38,212 nucleotides of DNA from an uncultured Gemmatimonadota bacterium (GCA_946480295.1 CAMLIT010000031.1:1-38212); one strand, 5' to 3'; positions 8,147-16,291 are shown, counted from the first letter of the stretch. Notes: generated by a model not told the origin, from the sequence alone. A program made the numbers and translations.

Positions 8147-9612
8147 CGCGGCGCGAGTGGCTGCTCTGGTTCGGCGTGCTCGCCGCGGTCACGGCGGCGA
8201 TGCTGGCGGTGCGCCGGCATCTCAATCAGGCGCATGTCGCGCTGGCGTACCTCCTGGTGGTGCAGGGCGGGAGTGCGCGCGGGGGCCGGCCGCTGGGGCT
8301 GTCCCTCGCCGCGGTGGCGTTCGTGCTCTTCGACTTCCTGTTCCTGCCGCCCTTCGGCACGTTCACGATCGAGGACCCGCTGAACTGGCTGGTGCTCGCG
8401 TCGTTCCTCGTGACGAGCATCGTCGCCGCGCAGCTCCTCTACCGGGCGCAGGCGGAGGCGGCGATCGCGCGCGAGCGGGCCGACGAGGTGGATCGGCTGG
8501 CCTCGCTCGGCGCGGAGACGCTGAACGTCGGCCGGGCGGAGGACGCGCTCACCGCGATCGTGAAGGTCATCCGCGCCACCCTACGCCTCGATCGGTGCGC
8601 GGTGTATCTGGCAGAAGGACCCGACGGGGGGATGCGCCTCGCGAGCGAGGCGCCGGCGTCCGGGACGTCGTCGGGCGACGGTGCCGCGCCGGGTCCACCC
8701 GGCGAGGGCGACGCCGTGCCGCGCGCGCTCGCCCGTCCGCTGCGCGTGCGCGACCACGTCGTGGGCGAGCTGCGCATCGCGCGCGCGGAGGGGATCGCCC
8801 TCACGCCCGCGCAGGTGCGTATCCTCGATGCGCTCTCCTACTACGCGGCGCTCGGCGCCGAGCGAGTGCGGCTCTCCGCGGAGGCCGAGCGCGCCGCCGC
8901 GCTGCAGGAGGCGCACCGGGCCAAGGACGCGGTGCTCGCCTCGGTGTCGCACGACCTGCGCACGCCGCTCACGACGATCAAGGCGCTGGCGCACGAGATC
9001 GCCGACCAGGGCGACGACCGGGCGACGATCATCGAGGAGGAAGCGGACCGGCTGAACGCCTTCGTCGCCAAGCTGCTGGATCTCTCGCGGGTGGCGAGCG
9101 GCGCCGCCGTGTCCGACGTCCAGCCGAACGAGGCGGAGGACCTGCTCGGCGCCGCCGTCCAGCAGAGCGCCGGCCTGCTCGGCGGCCGCGCGCTCCGCAT
9201 CGCGCTCGATCCCGACGAGCCGCTCCTCTTCGGTCGCTTCGACTTCGCCCAGACGCTGCGCGCGCTCGTCAATCTCGTCGAGAACGCGGCGAAGTACTCG
9301 CCGCCGGGCGCGCCGATCGACGTCGCGGTGAAGCGGCACGGCGATCGGCTCGACTTCACCGTGGCCGATCGCGGCGCCGGCGTGCCGCCGCACGAGCGCG
9401 AGCGGATCTTCGAGCCCTTCCATCGCCGCGCCGGCGTGGCATCGGACGTCGGCGGCGCCGGGCTGGGGCTCTCCATCGCGCGCGGCATCGCCGAAGCGCA
9501 GGGTGGGGCACTGACGTACGCGGAGCGCGAGGGGGGCGGCAGCGTCTTCACCCTCGCCGTGCCCGCGGTCGACGTGGTGGACCTGGCCGCCATCGAATCC
9601 GGCGACGGCTGA
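8143..9612 (+). CDS. KdpD-like sensor histidine kinase lacking the KdpD and USP input domains
   Basis: 489 aa. It starts directly at a membrane block that resembles DUF4118, the KdpD membrane domain (FLFLPPFGTFTIEDPLNWL, residues ~5-105), followed by a GAF-like region (about 120-245). The transmitter follows: H270 in SVSHDLRTPLTT, the N box NLVENAAKYSPPG, DRGAGVPP, and GGAGLGLSIARG. Full-length KdpD has ~400 extra N-terminal residues with the Walker-type KdpD domain and a universal-stress-like domain; both are missing here. The start ATG overlaps the regulator stop. It should phosphorylate the KdpE-like protein; which signal it reads without the cytoplasmic input domains is unclear. A second operator array begins at the very next base after the stop codon. 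Confidence 0.9.
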   Translation: MTRREWLLWFGVLAAVTAAMLAVRRHLNQAHVALAYLLVVQGGSARGGRPLGLSLAAVAFVLFDFLFLPPFGTFTIEDPLNWLVLASFLVTSIVAAQLLYRAQAEAAIARERADEVDRLASLGAETLNVGRAEDALTAIVKVIRATLRLDRCAVYLAEGPDGGMRLASEAPASGTSSGDGAAPGPPGEGDAVPRALARPLRVRDHVVGELRIARAEGIALTPAQVRILDALSYYAALGAERVRLSAEAERAAALQEAHRAKDAVLASVSHDLRTPLTTIKALAHEIADQGDDRATIIEEEADRLNAFVAKLLDLSRVASGAAVSDVQPNEAEDLLGAAVQQSAGLLGGRALRIALDPDEPLLFGRFDFAQTLRALVNLVENAAKYSPPGAPIDVAVKRHGDRLDFTVADRGAGVPPHERERIFEPFHRRAGVASDVGGAGLGLSIARGIAEAQGGALTYAEREGGGSVFTLAVPAVDVVDLAAIESGDG

Positions 9613-9677
9613 TTCACGCCGATTTCACGGCCGCCGCACGCGCCTTCACGCGCTCTTCACGAACCGCCGGCTATGCT
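9613..9677 (+). promoter_or_regulatory. Orphan promoter with the same four-hexamer operator as kimA
   Basis: TTCACG occurs at 9613, 9624, 9645 and 9656, offsets 0, 11, 32 and 43, identical to the kimA array. A degenerate CGCACG fills the gap at 9635. The last hexamer is followed after exactly 10 bp by a -10-like TATGCT (9672-9677). The array lies between convergent genes (kinase and VOC), where no known gene would use it, and reads rightwards. Transcription would start near 9684. Confidence 0.6.
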
Positions 9678-9691
9678 CAGGACGACCGTTC

Positions 9692-9813
9692 GTGAGGTGT
9701 GGCGTGGTCGCCGTCCTGGTCGGCCTGCTCGCTGGCGCGAGCAGCATCGTGGCCGCGGTGGAGCTCGTGATCGTCCGCCCGATGTGCGGCGCGGCCGGCG
9801 CCCCGCGCGCCGC
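9692..9813 (+). other. Possible unannotated transcript or small membrane peptide after the kinase gene
   Basis: Downstream of the orphan promoter, GTG codons at 9692 and 9704 open a frame whose first ~30 residues form one hydrophobic segment (VVAVLVGLLAGASS, then IVAAVELVIV). An AGGA lies 9 nt before 9692. The frame has no stop until 10162 and would run antisense through the VOC gene, where its product stops looking protein-like. A regulatory or antisense RNA is an equally good explanation. The transcript itself is inferred, not seen. Confidence 0.22.
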
Positions 9814-10218
9814 TCAACGCCCGGACAGGCGTGCCTCGGGGAGCAGCGGCTGGAACAGCTCGATCGGATTCCCCGACGGGTCCTCGACGATGATCTGCTT
9901 CCCGCCCACCCCGGTCACGATGTCGTTGCGGAAGCGCGTGCCCCGGTCGCGCAGGTCCTGCACGGTCGCGGCGAGATCCTCGACCTCGATGGCGAAGCGA
10001 TTCCAGCCGCCGGGCGCCTGCGTCGTGCCGTCCGGCATCGCCTGCCCGCCGCCGCCGGAGGGATTCGGCGCGCTCAGCACGAGGCGCAGGTCGCCGCGCG
10101 AGAGCATCGCGAAGGGCGGGGCCGGGTGCATCACCAGCCGGAACCCCAGGCGCTCGGTGTAGAAGGCGATCGCTTCGTCGACGTCGTGGACGATGTAGCG
10201 GACCTGTACGGTGGCCAT
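9814..10218 (-). CDS. VOC (glyoxalase/bleomycin-resistance fold) protein
   Basis: 134 aa from the ATG at 10218, which has GGGGAGG 6-7 nt upstream; the longer frame to 10275 is rejected on that basis. The two beta-alpha-beta-beta-beta modules are recognisable: RYIVHDVDEAIAFYTERLGF at the start, and KQIIVEDPSGNPIELFQP near the end, where the Glu is the usual metal ligand. RFAIEVEDLAATVQDLRDRG forms the start of the second module. The family includes glyoxalases, dioxygenases and fosfomycin/bleomycin resistance proteins; nothing here fixes the substrate. The gene is monocistronic, convergent with the kinase and divergent from the DUF305 gene. Confidence 0.88.
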   Translation of the reverse strand: MATVQVRYIVHDVDEAIAFYTERLGFRLVMHPAPPFAMLSRGDLRLVLSAPNPSGGGGQAMPDGTTQAPGGWNRFAIEVEDLAATVQDLRDRGTRFRNDIVTGVGGKQIIVEDPSGNPIELFQPLLPEARLSGR

Positions 10219-10394
10219 GCGCGCCTCCCCCGGCGTAGGTTTCCGAGACGCTCCCGACCATGGGAGTCTATCCAACGTTCGTCCCCCGCAATACGTTTTT
10301 CAATCGCCCACACCGGACGCCATATGCCCGGAGCGCGGTCGTGCCCGGCACGACCGCCACATCTGCACGTCCCCGCTTCTCGAGGAGCGATCGC

Positions 10395-11051
10395 GTGGTC
10401 CGCACGCTGCATCGAGTGGCCGGCGCCGCCGGCCTGCTCGCCGCCATCGCTGTCGCCGGGTGCTCCGCCGCCACGCGGCAGGCCGCACCGGGCGCGATGC
10501 ACCCCGCACAATCCGGCGCCGCCGCGAGTCCGGCCGCCCGTCCTGCCAACAAGGCCGACGTGGAGTTCCTCCAGGGGATGATCCACCACCACGCCCAGGC
10601 CGTGCTCATGGCCGGCTGGGCCCCGACCCACGGGGCGAGCCCCGCGGTGGCCGAGTTGTGCCGGCGCATCGTCGTCTCGCAGCGTGACGAGATCGCGCTG
10701 ATGCAGACCTGGCTGCGCGACCACGGCCAGACGGTGCCCGACGCCGACGCCTCGATGGACATGATGCCCGGCATGGAGCACGCGCTGATGCCCGGCATGC
10801 TCACGGCCGCGCAGCTCGCGGAGCTCGACTCCGCGCGCGGGCCGGAGTTCGACCGGAAGTTCCTGACCTTCATGATCCTGCACCACCGCGGCGCGCTGTC
10901 GATGGTGCAGGACCTGTTCGACACGAACGGCGCCGCCCAGGGCGACGACATCTTCCTGCTCGCGTCGAACATCAACGCCGACCAGCAGGCGGAGATCGAT
11001 CGGATGTCCCGCATGCTCACGGCGATGGCGCCGAAGAGCTCCGGCCAGTAG
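10395..11051 (+). CDS. DUF305 lipoprotein, putative copper/metal-binding
   Basis: 218 aa from GTG 10395, preceded by GAGGAG at 7-8 nt; the upstream frame from 10260 is not signal-like. A lipoprotein signal ends at VAGC. Two DUF305 half-repeats carry His/Met motifs: DVEFLQGMIHHHAQAVLMA, and KFLTFMILHHRGALSM. Between them is a Met-rich DMMPGMEHALMPGM. DUF305 is a ferritin-like four-helix family often found near copper-handling genes; metal binding in the periplasm is inferred from the His/Met residues. It is followed 32 bp later by an LVIVD-repeat lipoprotein on the same strand, an association I recognise from other Gemmatimonadota and Bacteroidota genomes. Confidence 0.88.
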   Translation: MVRTLHRVAGAAGLLAAIAVAGCSAATRQAAPGAMHPAQSGAAASPAARPANKADVEFLQGMIHHHAQAVLMAGWAPTHGASPAVAELCRRIVVSQRDEIALMQTWLRDHGQTVPDADASMDMMPGMEHALMPGMLTAAQLAELDSARGPEFDRKFLTFMILHHRGALSMVQDLFDTNGAAQGDDIFLLASNINADQQAEIDRMSRMLTAMAPKSSGQ

Positions 11052-11083
11052 GCGCTCGGGCGGGCCGGCCGGCCGCCACCGTG

Positions 11084-13018
11084 ATGCAACCAACCGTCTT
11101 CCCCCCAACCCCGTCCCCCGTGAAATCCGTCCCGGCTCTCTCCCCTCAGCGCGTGCGGCGCCGCGGCGTCGCGCGCCCGTCGCTCGCGTTAGGCGCGGCG
11201 CTCCTGGCCGCCGCGGGCTGCGCCCGCACCTCGGCCCCGGCCGCGCAGGCCGGCGCGCCGACCCCGGCCGCGCAGGTCCACTCCTTCGTCTCCGCCGCCG
11301 CGCCCGTCCCCGATGCCCGCGTCGGGCTCCAGGCCGGCCTGTTCAACGCCGAGGCCGCGCAGTGGAACATGCGCCTCGTCTCCACCACGCCCCCGAGCCA
11401 CGGCTTCATCAGCCCGGACGGGGCGGGCGGCCTCGCCTACGCCAACTCGGACCTCGCCTTCACGGGGCACTACGTGATCCAGGGGAACTTCCAGGGCTTC
11501 CAGATCTGGGATGTCGAGAACCCCGCGCATCCCGTGGTGACCACGGGTGACGTCTGCGTCGGTTCGCAGAGCGACGTCTCCGTGTACGGCCACCTGCTCT
11601 TCGAGTCCGAGGAGTCGATGAACAGCCGCGTGGACTGCGGCCCGCAGGGCGTGACCGAGCACGTGAGCCCGCAGCACTTCCGCGGCGTGCGCATCTGGGA
11701 CATCAGCGACATCGCGCACCCGAAGCGGATCGCGAGCGTCCAGACCTGCCGCGGCTCGCACACGCACACGCTGGTGACGTCGCCGAGCGATCCGGCGAAC
11801 GTCTACATCTACGTCTCCGGCTCGGCGCCGGTGCGCGCGTCCGAGGAGCTGGCCGGCTGCTCCGATCTCGATCCGTCGCAGGATCCGAACTCGGAGCTGT
11901 TCCGGATCGAGGTCATCCAGGTGCCGCTCGCGCACCCCGAGCAGGCGCACGTCGTCGCGAAGCCGGCGATCCTCGCCGACCTCGCCCCCGCCGCGCGCCA
12001 CGCCGAGCTTCCGGCCGACGTCGCGGAGATGGAGCGGCGCATGGCCGCGGCCGGCCGCCCGATGCGCCAGCGTCCGCAGCGCCCCGCGACCGGCCCGGTG
12101 CAGTGCCACGACATCACCGTGTACCCGGCGCTCGGCCTCGCGGGCGGCGCCTGCGCCGGCTACGGCCTGCTCCTCGACATCCACGATCCGGCGAACCCGA
12201 AGCGCGTGTACGCGGCCGCCGACTCCAACTTCTCCTTCTGGCACTCGGCCACCTTCAGCAACGACGGCAGCAAGCTGCTGTTCACCGACGAGTGGGGCGG
12301 CGGCACGCAGCCGCGCTGCCGGGCGACCGACGATCCCAGGTGGGGCGCCGACGCGATCTTCACGCGCGACGGCGACAAGCTCGACTTCCAGGGCTACTAC
12401 AAGCTGCCGGCGCCGCAGACCCCCGAGGAGAACTGCGTCGCGCACAATGGCTCGCTGATCCCGGTGCCGGGCCGTGACATCATGGTCCAGGCCTGGTACC
12501 AGGGCGGCGTGTCGGTGTTCGACTTCACCGACCCTTCGCACCCGAAGGAGATCGCCTACTTCGACCGCGGCCCGATCGACGCGTCGAAGATGATCGAGGG
12601 CGGCACGTGGTCGGCGTACTGGTACAATGGGCACATCTACAGCTCCGAGATCGTCCGCGGGCTCGACGTGCTGGACCTCGTGCCCAACCCGAACCTCACG
12701 CAGAACGAGCTCGATGCGGCGAAGCTCGTGCACTTCGACGAGCTGAACGTGCAGGACCAGCAGAAGCTCGTCTGGCCGCACGCCTTCGTCGTCGCGCGCG
12801 CGTTCGTCGACCAGCTCGAGCGCGACCACGGCCTCTCGGCTGACCGCATCGCCGCGGTGCGCGGCACCCTGGCGAGCGCGGAGCAGGCGACGGGACCGCA
12901 GCGGCAGTCGGCGCTCACGGCGCTCGCGTCGCAGCTGGAGAGCGACGCGCAGGGCTCGAGCGACGCGCGGCGCGTGCACCTGCTGATCGACGAGGTCCGC
13001 GCGCTCGCGACCACCTGA
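11084..13018 (+). CDS. LVIVD-repeat beta-propeller lipoprotein
   Basis: 644 aa. The start is ambiguous: GTG 11081, ATG 11084 or GTG 11119; none has a clear ribosome site. An N-terminal export signal (LALGAALLAAAGC) ends in a lipobox. Several LVIVD-type blades are visible, each with a xxIWD/xxxFD..xPxxP core: FQIWDVENPAHPVV, VRIWDISDIAHPKR, LLLDIHDPANPKRV, and VSVFDFTDPSHPKE. Cysteines and a CHDITVYP element lie in the middle, and the C-terminal ~120 residues are helical. Such proteins are probably surface or periplasmic propellers of unknown ligand. A strong hairpin follows at 13048-13084. Together with the DUF305 gene it forms a probable two-gene operon. Confidence 0.88.
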   Translation: MQPTVFPPTPSPVKSVPALSPQRVRRRGVARPSLALGAALLAAAGCARTSAPAAQAGAPTPAAQVHSFVSAAAPVPDARVGLQAGLFNAEAAQWNMRLVSTTPPSHGFISPDGAGGLAYANSDLAFTGHYVIQGNFQGFQIWDVENPAHPVVTTGDVCVGSQSDVSVYGHLLFESEESMNSRVDCGPQGVTEHVSPQHFRGVRIWDISDIAHPKRIASVQTCRGSHTHTLVTSPSDPANVYIYVSGSAPVRASEELAGCSDLDPSQDPNSELFRIEVIQVPLAHPEQAHVVAKPAILADLAPAARHAELPADVAEMERRMAAAGRPMRQRPQRPATGPVQCHDITVYPALGLAGGACAGYGLLLDIHDPANPKRVYAAADSNFSFWHSATFSNDGSKLLFTDEWGGGTQPRCRATDDPRWGADAIFTRDGDKLDFQGYYKLPAPQTPEENCVAHNGSLIPVPGRDIMVQAWYQGGVSVFDFTDPSHPKEIAYFDRGPIDASKMIEGGTWSAYWYNGHIYSSEIVRGLDVLDLVPNPNLTQNELDAAKLVHFDELNVQDQQKLVWPHAFVVARAFVDQLERDHGLSADRIAAVRGTLASAEQATGPQRQSALTALASQLESDAQGSSDARRVHLLIDEVRALATT

Positions 13019-13047
13019 TCGCGACGCCGGTCAACGACCGTCGAAGG

Positions 13048-13084
13048 GGGGCCGGGCGCCATGCCGCATGGGGCGCCCGGCCCC
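13048..13084 (+). terminator. Strong hairpin after the LVIVD gene
   Basis: GGGGCCGGGCGCC (13048-13060) pairs perfectly with GGCGCCCGGCCCC (13072-13084). Within the 11-nt loop, CAT/ATG adds further pairing. It sits 30 nt after the LVIVD stop codon. No U tract is present, as is common in very GC-rich genomes. It separates the DUF305-LVIVD unit from the YVTN gene. Confidence 0.7.
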
Positions 13085-13203
13085 TCGCGCGCGCCGCCCC
13101 GCGGCATGCCGGCACGTCCCTCGCGTCGTGTCGCCCCACCCCTTGCCGCGCGGGGTGCGCCGCCATCCATTGCCAAGGCGCGAACACCTTCACGAGGTAC
13201 GAC

Positions 13204-14316
13204 ATGATCAGGTTGATCCGGCTCGGCGCCTGTGCGGCGCTGGCGCTCGGTATCGGCGCGTGCACGAAAGGCGCACGCACCGGCGCCACCGATTCGTCGG
13301 CCGCGCCGGCCACGCAGGCCCGCGCGACTCCGGCCACGAACGCCGCGGGCGCGTCGCTCGCCAGCGGCGGCCCCTATGCGTTCGTCAGCAACGAGGTCGG
13401 TGACAACGTCTCCGTCATCGACACGCGCACCGACAGCGTCGTCGCCACCCTCGACCCCGGCCAGCGCCCGCGCGGCGTGAAGCTGACGCCCGACGGGAAG
13501 ACGCTCGTCGTCGCCGTGAGCGGCTCGCCGCGCGCGGGCCCGGGTGTCGACGAGTCGAAGCTCCCGCCGGCCGACCGCTCGAAGGACGGCCTCGCGCTGG
13601 TGGATCTCGCCACGCGCCAGGTGCGGCGGCTGCCGGGCGGCATCGACCCGGAGAACTTCGACATCGCCCCCGACGGGCACACGATCTACGTCGCCAACGA
13701 GGATGCGTCGGCGGCGACGGTGGTGGACGTGCCGAGCGGCACGGTGAAGGAGACGATCAAGGTCGGCGGCCAGCCGGAGGGCGTGACCGTGCGCCCGGGC
13801 GGCGACGAGGTGTGGGTGACGAGCGAGGAGGGGGGGAAGCTGTACGTCATCGACACGAAGGCGGGGCGCGTGACCCACGAGATCGCGGTGGGCAAGCGTC
13901 CGCGCTCGGTCGTCTTCACCCACGACGGCAAGCGCGCCTACGCGCCCGCCGAGGTGGGGGGCACGCTCACGGTGATCGACGCGACGACGTACAAGCCGAT
14001 CGCCACCGTCGCGGTGCCGGGGCAGGGGGCGAAGCCGATGGGATCGGTGATCACCCCCGACGACGCGAAGGTCTACGTCAGCACCGGCCGCGGAGGGTCC
14101 GTCGCGGTGTTCGACACGAAGACGAACACCTTCGTCGGCACGATCCCCGTGGGCTCGCGGCCGTGGGGGCTCGCGCTCAGCCCGGACGGGAAGGAGCTGT
14201 GGACGGCGAACGGTCCGCCGGGGAACGACGTCTCCGTGGTGGACCTCGCGACGGACCACGTGGTGAAGCGGGTTCCCGTCGGGAAGGCGCCCTGGGGCGT
14301 GGCGCTCTCGAAGTAG
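13204..14316 (+). CDS. YVTN-family beta-propeller lipoprotein
   Basis: 370 aa. ATG at 13204 with a GAGG element 6-7 nt upstream. A lipoprotein signal ends in LGIGAC. From about residue 55 to the end there are roughly seven YVTN-type blades of 40-45 residues, seen as repeats of xVIDTxT..VVATxxxGxxPRGVxxTPDGKxxxV: for example SVIDTRTDSVVATLDPGQRP, TVVDVPSGTVKETIKVGGQP, YVIDTKAGRVTHEIAVGKRP, AVFDTKTNTFVGTIPVGSRP, and SVVDLATDHVVKRVPVGKAP. The fold is related to the cytochrome d1 haem domain, but no haem ligands or CxxCH are seen, so I call it a binding propeller only. It is the third exported lipoprotein in a row and ends at a bidirectional terminator. Confidence 0.9.
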   Translation: MIRLIRLGACAALALGIGACTKGARTGATDSSAAPATQARATPATNAAGASLASGGPYAFVSNEVGDNVSVIDTRTDSVVATLDPGQRPRGVKLTPDGKTLVVAVSGSPRAGPGVDESKLPPADRSKDGLALVDLATRQVRRLPGGIDPENFDIAPDGHTIYVANEDASAATVVDVPSGTVKETIKVGGQPEGVTVRPGGDEVWVTSEEGGKLYVIDTKAGRVTHEIAVGKRPRSVVFTHDGKRAYAPAEVGGTLTVIDATTYKPIATVAVPGQGAKPMGSVITPDDAKVYVSTGRGGSVAVFDTKTNTFVGTIPVGSRPWGLALSPDGKELWTANGPPGNDVSVVDLATDHVVKRVPVGKAPWGVALSK

Positions 14317-14326
14317 CCGCTGCGCA

Positions 14327-14364
14327 GGCCGGTGGCGACGGGTTCGTCCTCGTCGCCACCGGCC
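14327..14364. terminator. Bidirectional terminator between YVTN and DUF4861 genes
   Basis: A perfect 14-bp inverted repeat, GGCCGGTGGCGACG (14327-14340) and CGTCGCCACCGGCC (14351-14364), with a 10-nt loop, fills the 55-bp gap between two convergent stop codons. This is the clearest terminator in the window. Confidence 0.8.
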
Positions 14365-14371
14365 CACGCGC

Positions 14372-15535
14372 TCACTGCGCGGTGACGCGCACCTCGATCG
14401 GCGACGCGAGCCCCTGCGCGTACGCGTCGACGTAGCGCTGCCACGCGTCCGCGTTCGGGATCTTCCCCGCGCGATCCCACGCGAAGCCGGCCCAGTAGTC
14501 GAGCGTGTTGGCCGGCGACGTCTTCGCGAGGAGGAAGTTGTTCCTCGCGTCCTCCGCCTGCCTGACGAGTGCCGTCGGGTCGACGACCACCGCGAGCCCC
14601 TGCATCCCGCGGTGCTTCTCCATCGCCTGCCAGATGGTCAGCGTCCCGCGCGCGGCGTCGAACGCCTTCTGCTCGCCGGCGACCTTCTTCAGGCCGACCG
14701 CCGCGGTGAGCGGCTCGCCGCTCCCCTCCGGCCGGAAGGTGACGCGGTAGTGGTCGAGCTGACTTCCCGCGTCGAGCGACACACGCAGCACCTCCGAGAC
14801 CTTCCGACCCGCGACGTCGAACGGCGGGTAGTCGAGCTCGAAGAGCACGCGGATCGGCCCGTTCGCGAGCTCGCGCGTGTTCACGAAGTTGCCCGACGTC
14901 CACACGCGGTCCTGCGCCCACAGGCCGTTGCCGCCGTCCCCGCGCGTCGGCCCGGCGGTGTAGTCGTCGCCGCCGTTGTCGGTCATCGAGTGGTAGTAGG
15001 CGTCGCCCATCATGTACCACTCGTTCACGATGAGCCGCGGCCCGAGCTTCGACCAGATGTCGACGGCGCTGGAGGTCAGCGGCTCGCCCTTCCACGTCTC
15101 GAGCGCCTTGCCGTACATGCGGTGCGCGATGCGGTCGTTCTCCCACGCGAAGTCGTCGAAGCGCTCGCGCACGAAGCGCCCGTAGGCACGGTAGTCCGCC
15201 GGCTGGAGGTGCGGCCGCGCCCCCGTGGTGACGGTGAAGGTCTTCCGCTCGCGCGGCCCGAAGTCGCTCTGGAAGATGACGATGTCGGGCGTGTGGTAGT
15301 CGTCGTAGTCCGTGTCCACCGCCTGCACGATCAGCTCGCGGCCGGCGGCATCGGCGACGTGGATGCGGGTGAGGTCCTTCTCGCCGAGGGGAAGGAGCTG
15401 CTGGCGCGTGAGCTCGATCGTCTGGCCGGCGCGCGCGAGGGGCAGCGCGTTGACGGCGGTGACGGTGAGGCGGGCGGCGGCGGGGTGCGCGGCGAGGAGG
15501 GGCGCGAGCAGCGCGGCGACGAGGGTGCTAGTCAT
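14372..15535 (-). CDS. DUF4861 exported protein
   Basis: 387 aa with a cleavable signal (LVAALLAPLLAAHPAAA). The body matches the DUF4861 family as I know it: early LPLARAGQTIELTRQQLLPL, then VVTTGA-type strands, ENDRIAHRMYGKALE, a conserved NEWYMMGDAYY segment, and a C-terminal EVRVTAQ. The family is found in Bacteroidota and Gemmatimonadota, often near polysaccharide-degradation genes, and lacks a defined reaction; a carbohydrate-related periplasmic role is inference only. GGAG lies very close before the ATG. Convergent with the YVTN gene; downstream of tetR on the same strand, 72 bp apart. Confidence 0.82.
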   Translation of the reverse strand: MTSTLVAALLAPLLAAHPAAARLTVTAVNALPLARAGQTIELTRQQLLPLGEKDLTRIHVADAAGRELIVQAVDTDYDDYHTPDIVIFQSDFGPRERKTFTVTTGARPHLQPADYRAYGRFVRERFDDFAWENDRIAHRMYGKALETWKGEPLTSSAVDIWSKLGPRLIVNEWYMMGDAYYHSMTDNGGDDYTAGPTRGDGGNGLWAQDRVWTSGNFVNTRELANGPIRVLFELDYPPFDVAGRKVSEVLRVSLDAGSQLDHYRVTFRPEGSGEPLTAAVGLKKVAGEQKAFDAARGTLTIWQAMEKHRGMQGLAVVVDPTALVRQAEDARNNFLLAKTSPANTLDYWAGFAWDRAGKIPNADAWQRYVDAYAQGLASPIEVRVTAQ

Positions 15536-15607
15536 GGCTCCAGGGTACGGGGCGAGGTGAAGCGTCCGCGTACGATGGCGGCGGGATGCGGGGGAGGGAA
15601 GGGCCGG

Positions 15608-16243
15608 CTACGGCGACGACGACTCGAGAAGAAGCCGTTCCAGCGTGGTGAACAGCCACTCCGCGACGTGCCGTGCGCTCCACCCGTTCTCGATCGCGAA
15701 CAACCGGTACGTGTCCGGGCCCGTGAGCGCCCAGAGCACGTCGGCCGCCTCCTTCGCCGAGACGCCGGCGCGGAGGGCACCGGTACGGGCCCACCGCCGA
15801 ACGAGTGGCGCCTGCCCCGCCCGCCGCCGCACCTCTCCCTCGCGCCAGAACGAGACCAGGTCGGCGTCGGCGGTGCCCGCCGCCCGGACCACCTCCAGCA
15901 CGTCGTGGATGCGCGGAAAGAGGCGGACGTTGAAGTCGACGATGGCGCGCAACTCTCGTCGCGGGTCGGACGCGGCCTCGTGCAGCGCCTCCGTCAGCGC
16001 CGGGAAGTCCGCCTCCCGCTCACTCTCGTCGAGCACGGCGCGGAGGATCGCGCGCTTCGACCCGAAGGTCGCGTAGAAGGTCTGCACCGCCACGCCCGCC
16101 TCGCGCGCGATCGCCTCGATGCTCGTCGCGGCGTAGCCCTGCGCGGCGAACAGGGTCCGCGCACTCGCCATCAGCGCCCGCCGGGTCGCCTCCGCGCCCG
16201 CCCGCCGCCGGGGCGAGTGGTACTCCCGTTTGACGTCCGCCAT
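15608..16243 (-). CDS. TetR/AcrR-family repressor, probably leaderless
   Basis: 211 aa. The N-terminal helix-turn-helix is typical: RRALMASARTLFAAQGYAAT, SIEAIAREAGVAVQTFYATF and GSKRAILRAV. The C-terminal ligand domain is all-helical with ALTGPDTYRLFAIENGWSA; its inducer is unknown. A -10 element TATATT (minus strand, 16255-16250) puts the start of transcription at or within a base or two of the ATG, so translation is probably leaderless. A 23-bp dyad operator lies between it and the divergent membrane protein gene, implying autorepression and control of that neighbour. Confidence 0.9.
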   Translation of the reverse strand: MADVKREYHSPRRRAGAEATRRALMASARTLFAAQGYAATSIEAIAREAGVAVQTFYATFGSKRAILRAVLDESEREADFPALTEALHEAASDPRRELRAIVDFNVRLFPRIHDVLEVVRAAGTADADLVSFWREGEVRRRAGQAPLVRRWARTGALRAGVSAKEAADVLWALTGPDTYRLFAIENGWSARHVAEWLFTTLERLLLESSSP

Positions 16244-16249
16244 GGGGGC

Positions 16250-16255
16250 AATATA
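16250..16255 (-). promoter_or_regulatory. -10 element of the tetR promoter
   Basis: TATATT on the minus strand ends 6 nt before the tetR ATG. A standard 6-7 nt spacing puts the first transcribed base at or within a base or two of the start codon, giving a leaderless mRNA. The expected -35 position overlaps the adjacent dyad, so repressor binding would block RNA polymerase. Confidence 0.55.
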
Positions 16256-16268
16256 GCTTCCCGTTGAA

Positions 16269-16291
16269 TGGATGGAGTAGTACTCTACCCA
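16269..16291. promoter_or_regulatory. TetR operator dyad
   Basis: Arms TGGATGGAGTA (16269-16279) and TACTCTACCCA (16281-16291) match at 9 of 11 positions around a central G; the inner GAGTA-G-TACTC is perfect. It lies in the divergent tetR/membrane-protein gap, 26 bp from tetR and 39 bp from the other start. Binding by the adjacent TetR protein is inferred from position and size. Confidence 0.7.

Noticed and set aside
9673..10581. 302-aa plus-strand frame starting inside the orphan -10 box
   Set aside because: Its start codon overlaps the promoter and its sequence is an Arg/Pro-rich shadow of the VOC gene; the hydrophobic GTG 9692 frame is the better candidate and even that is weak.
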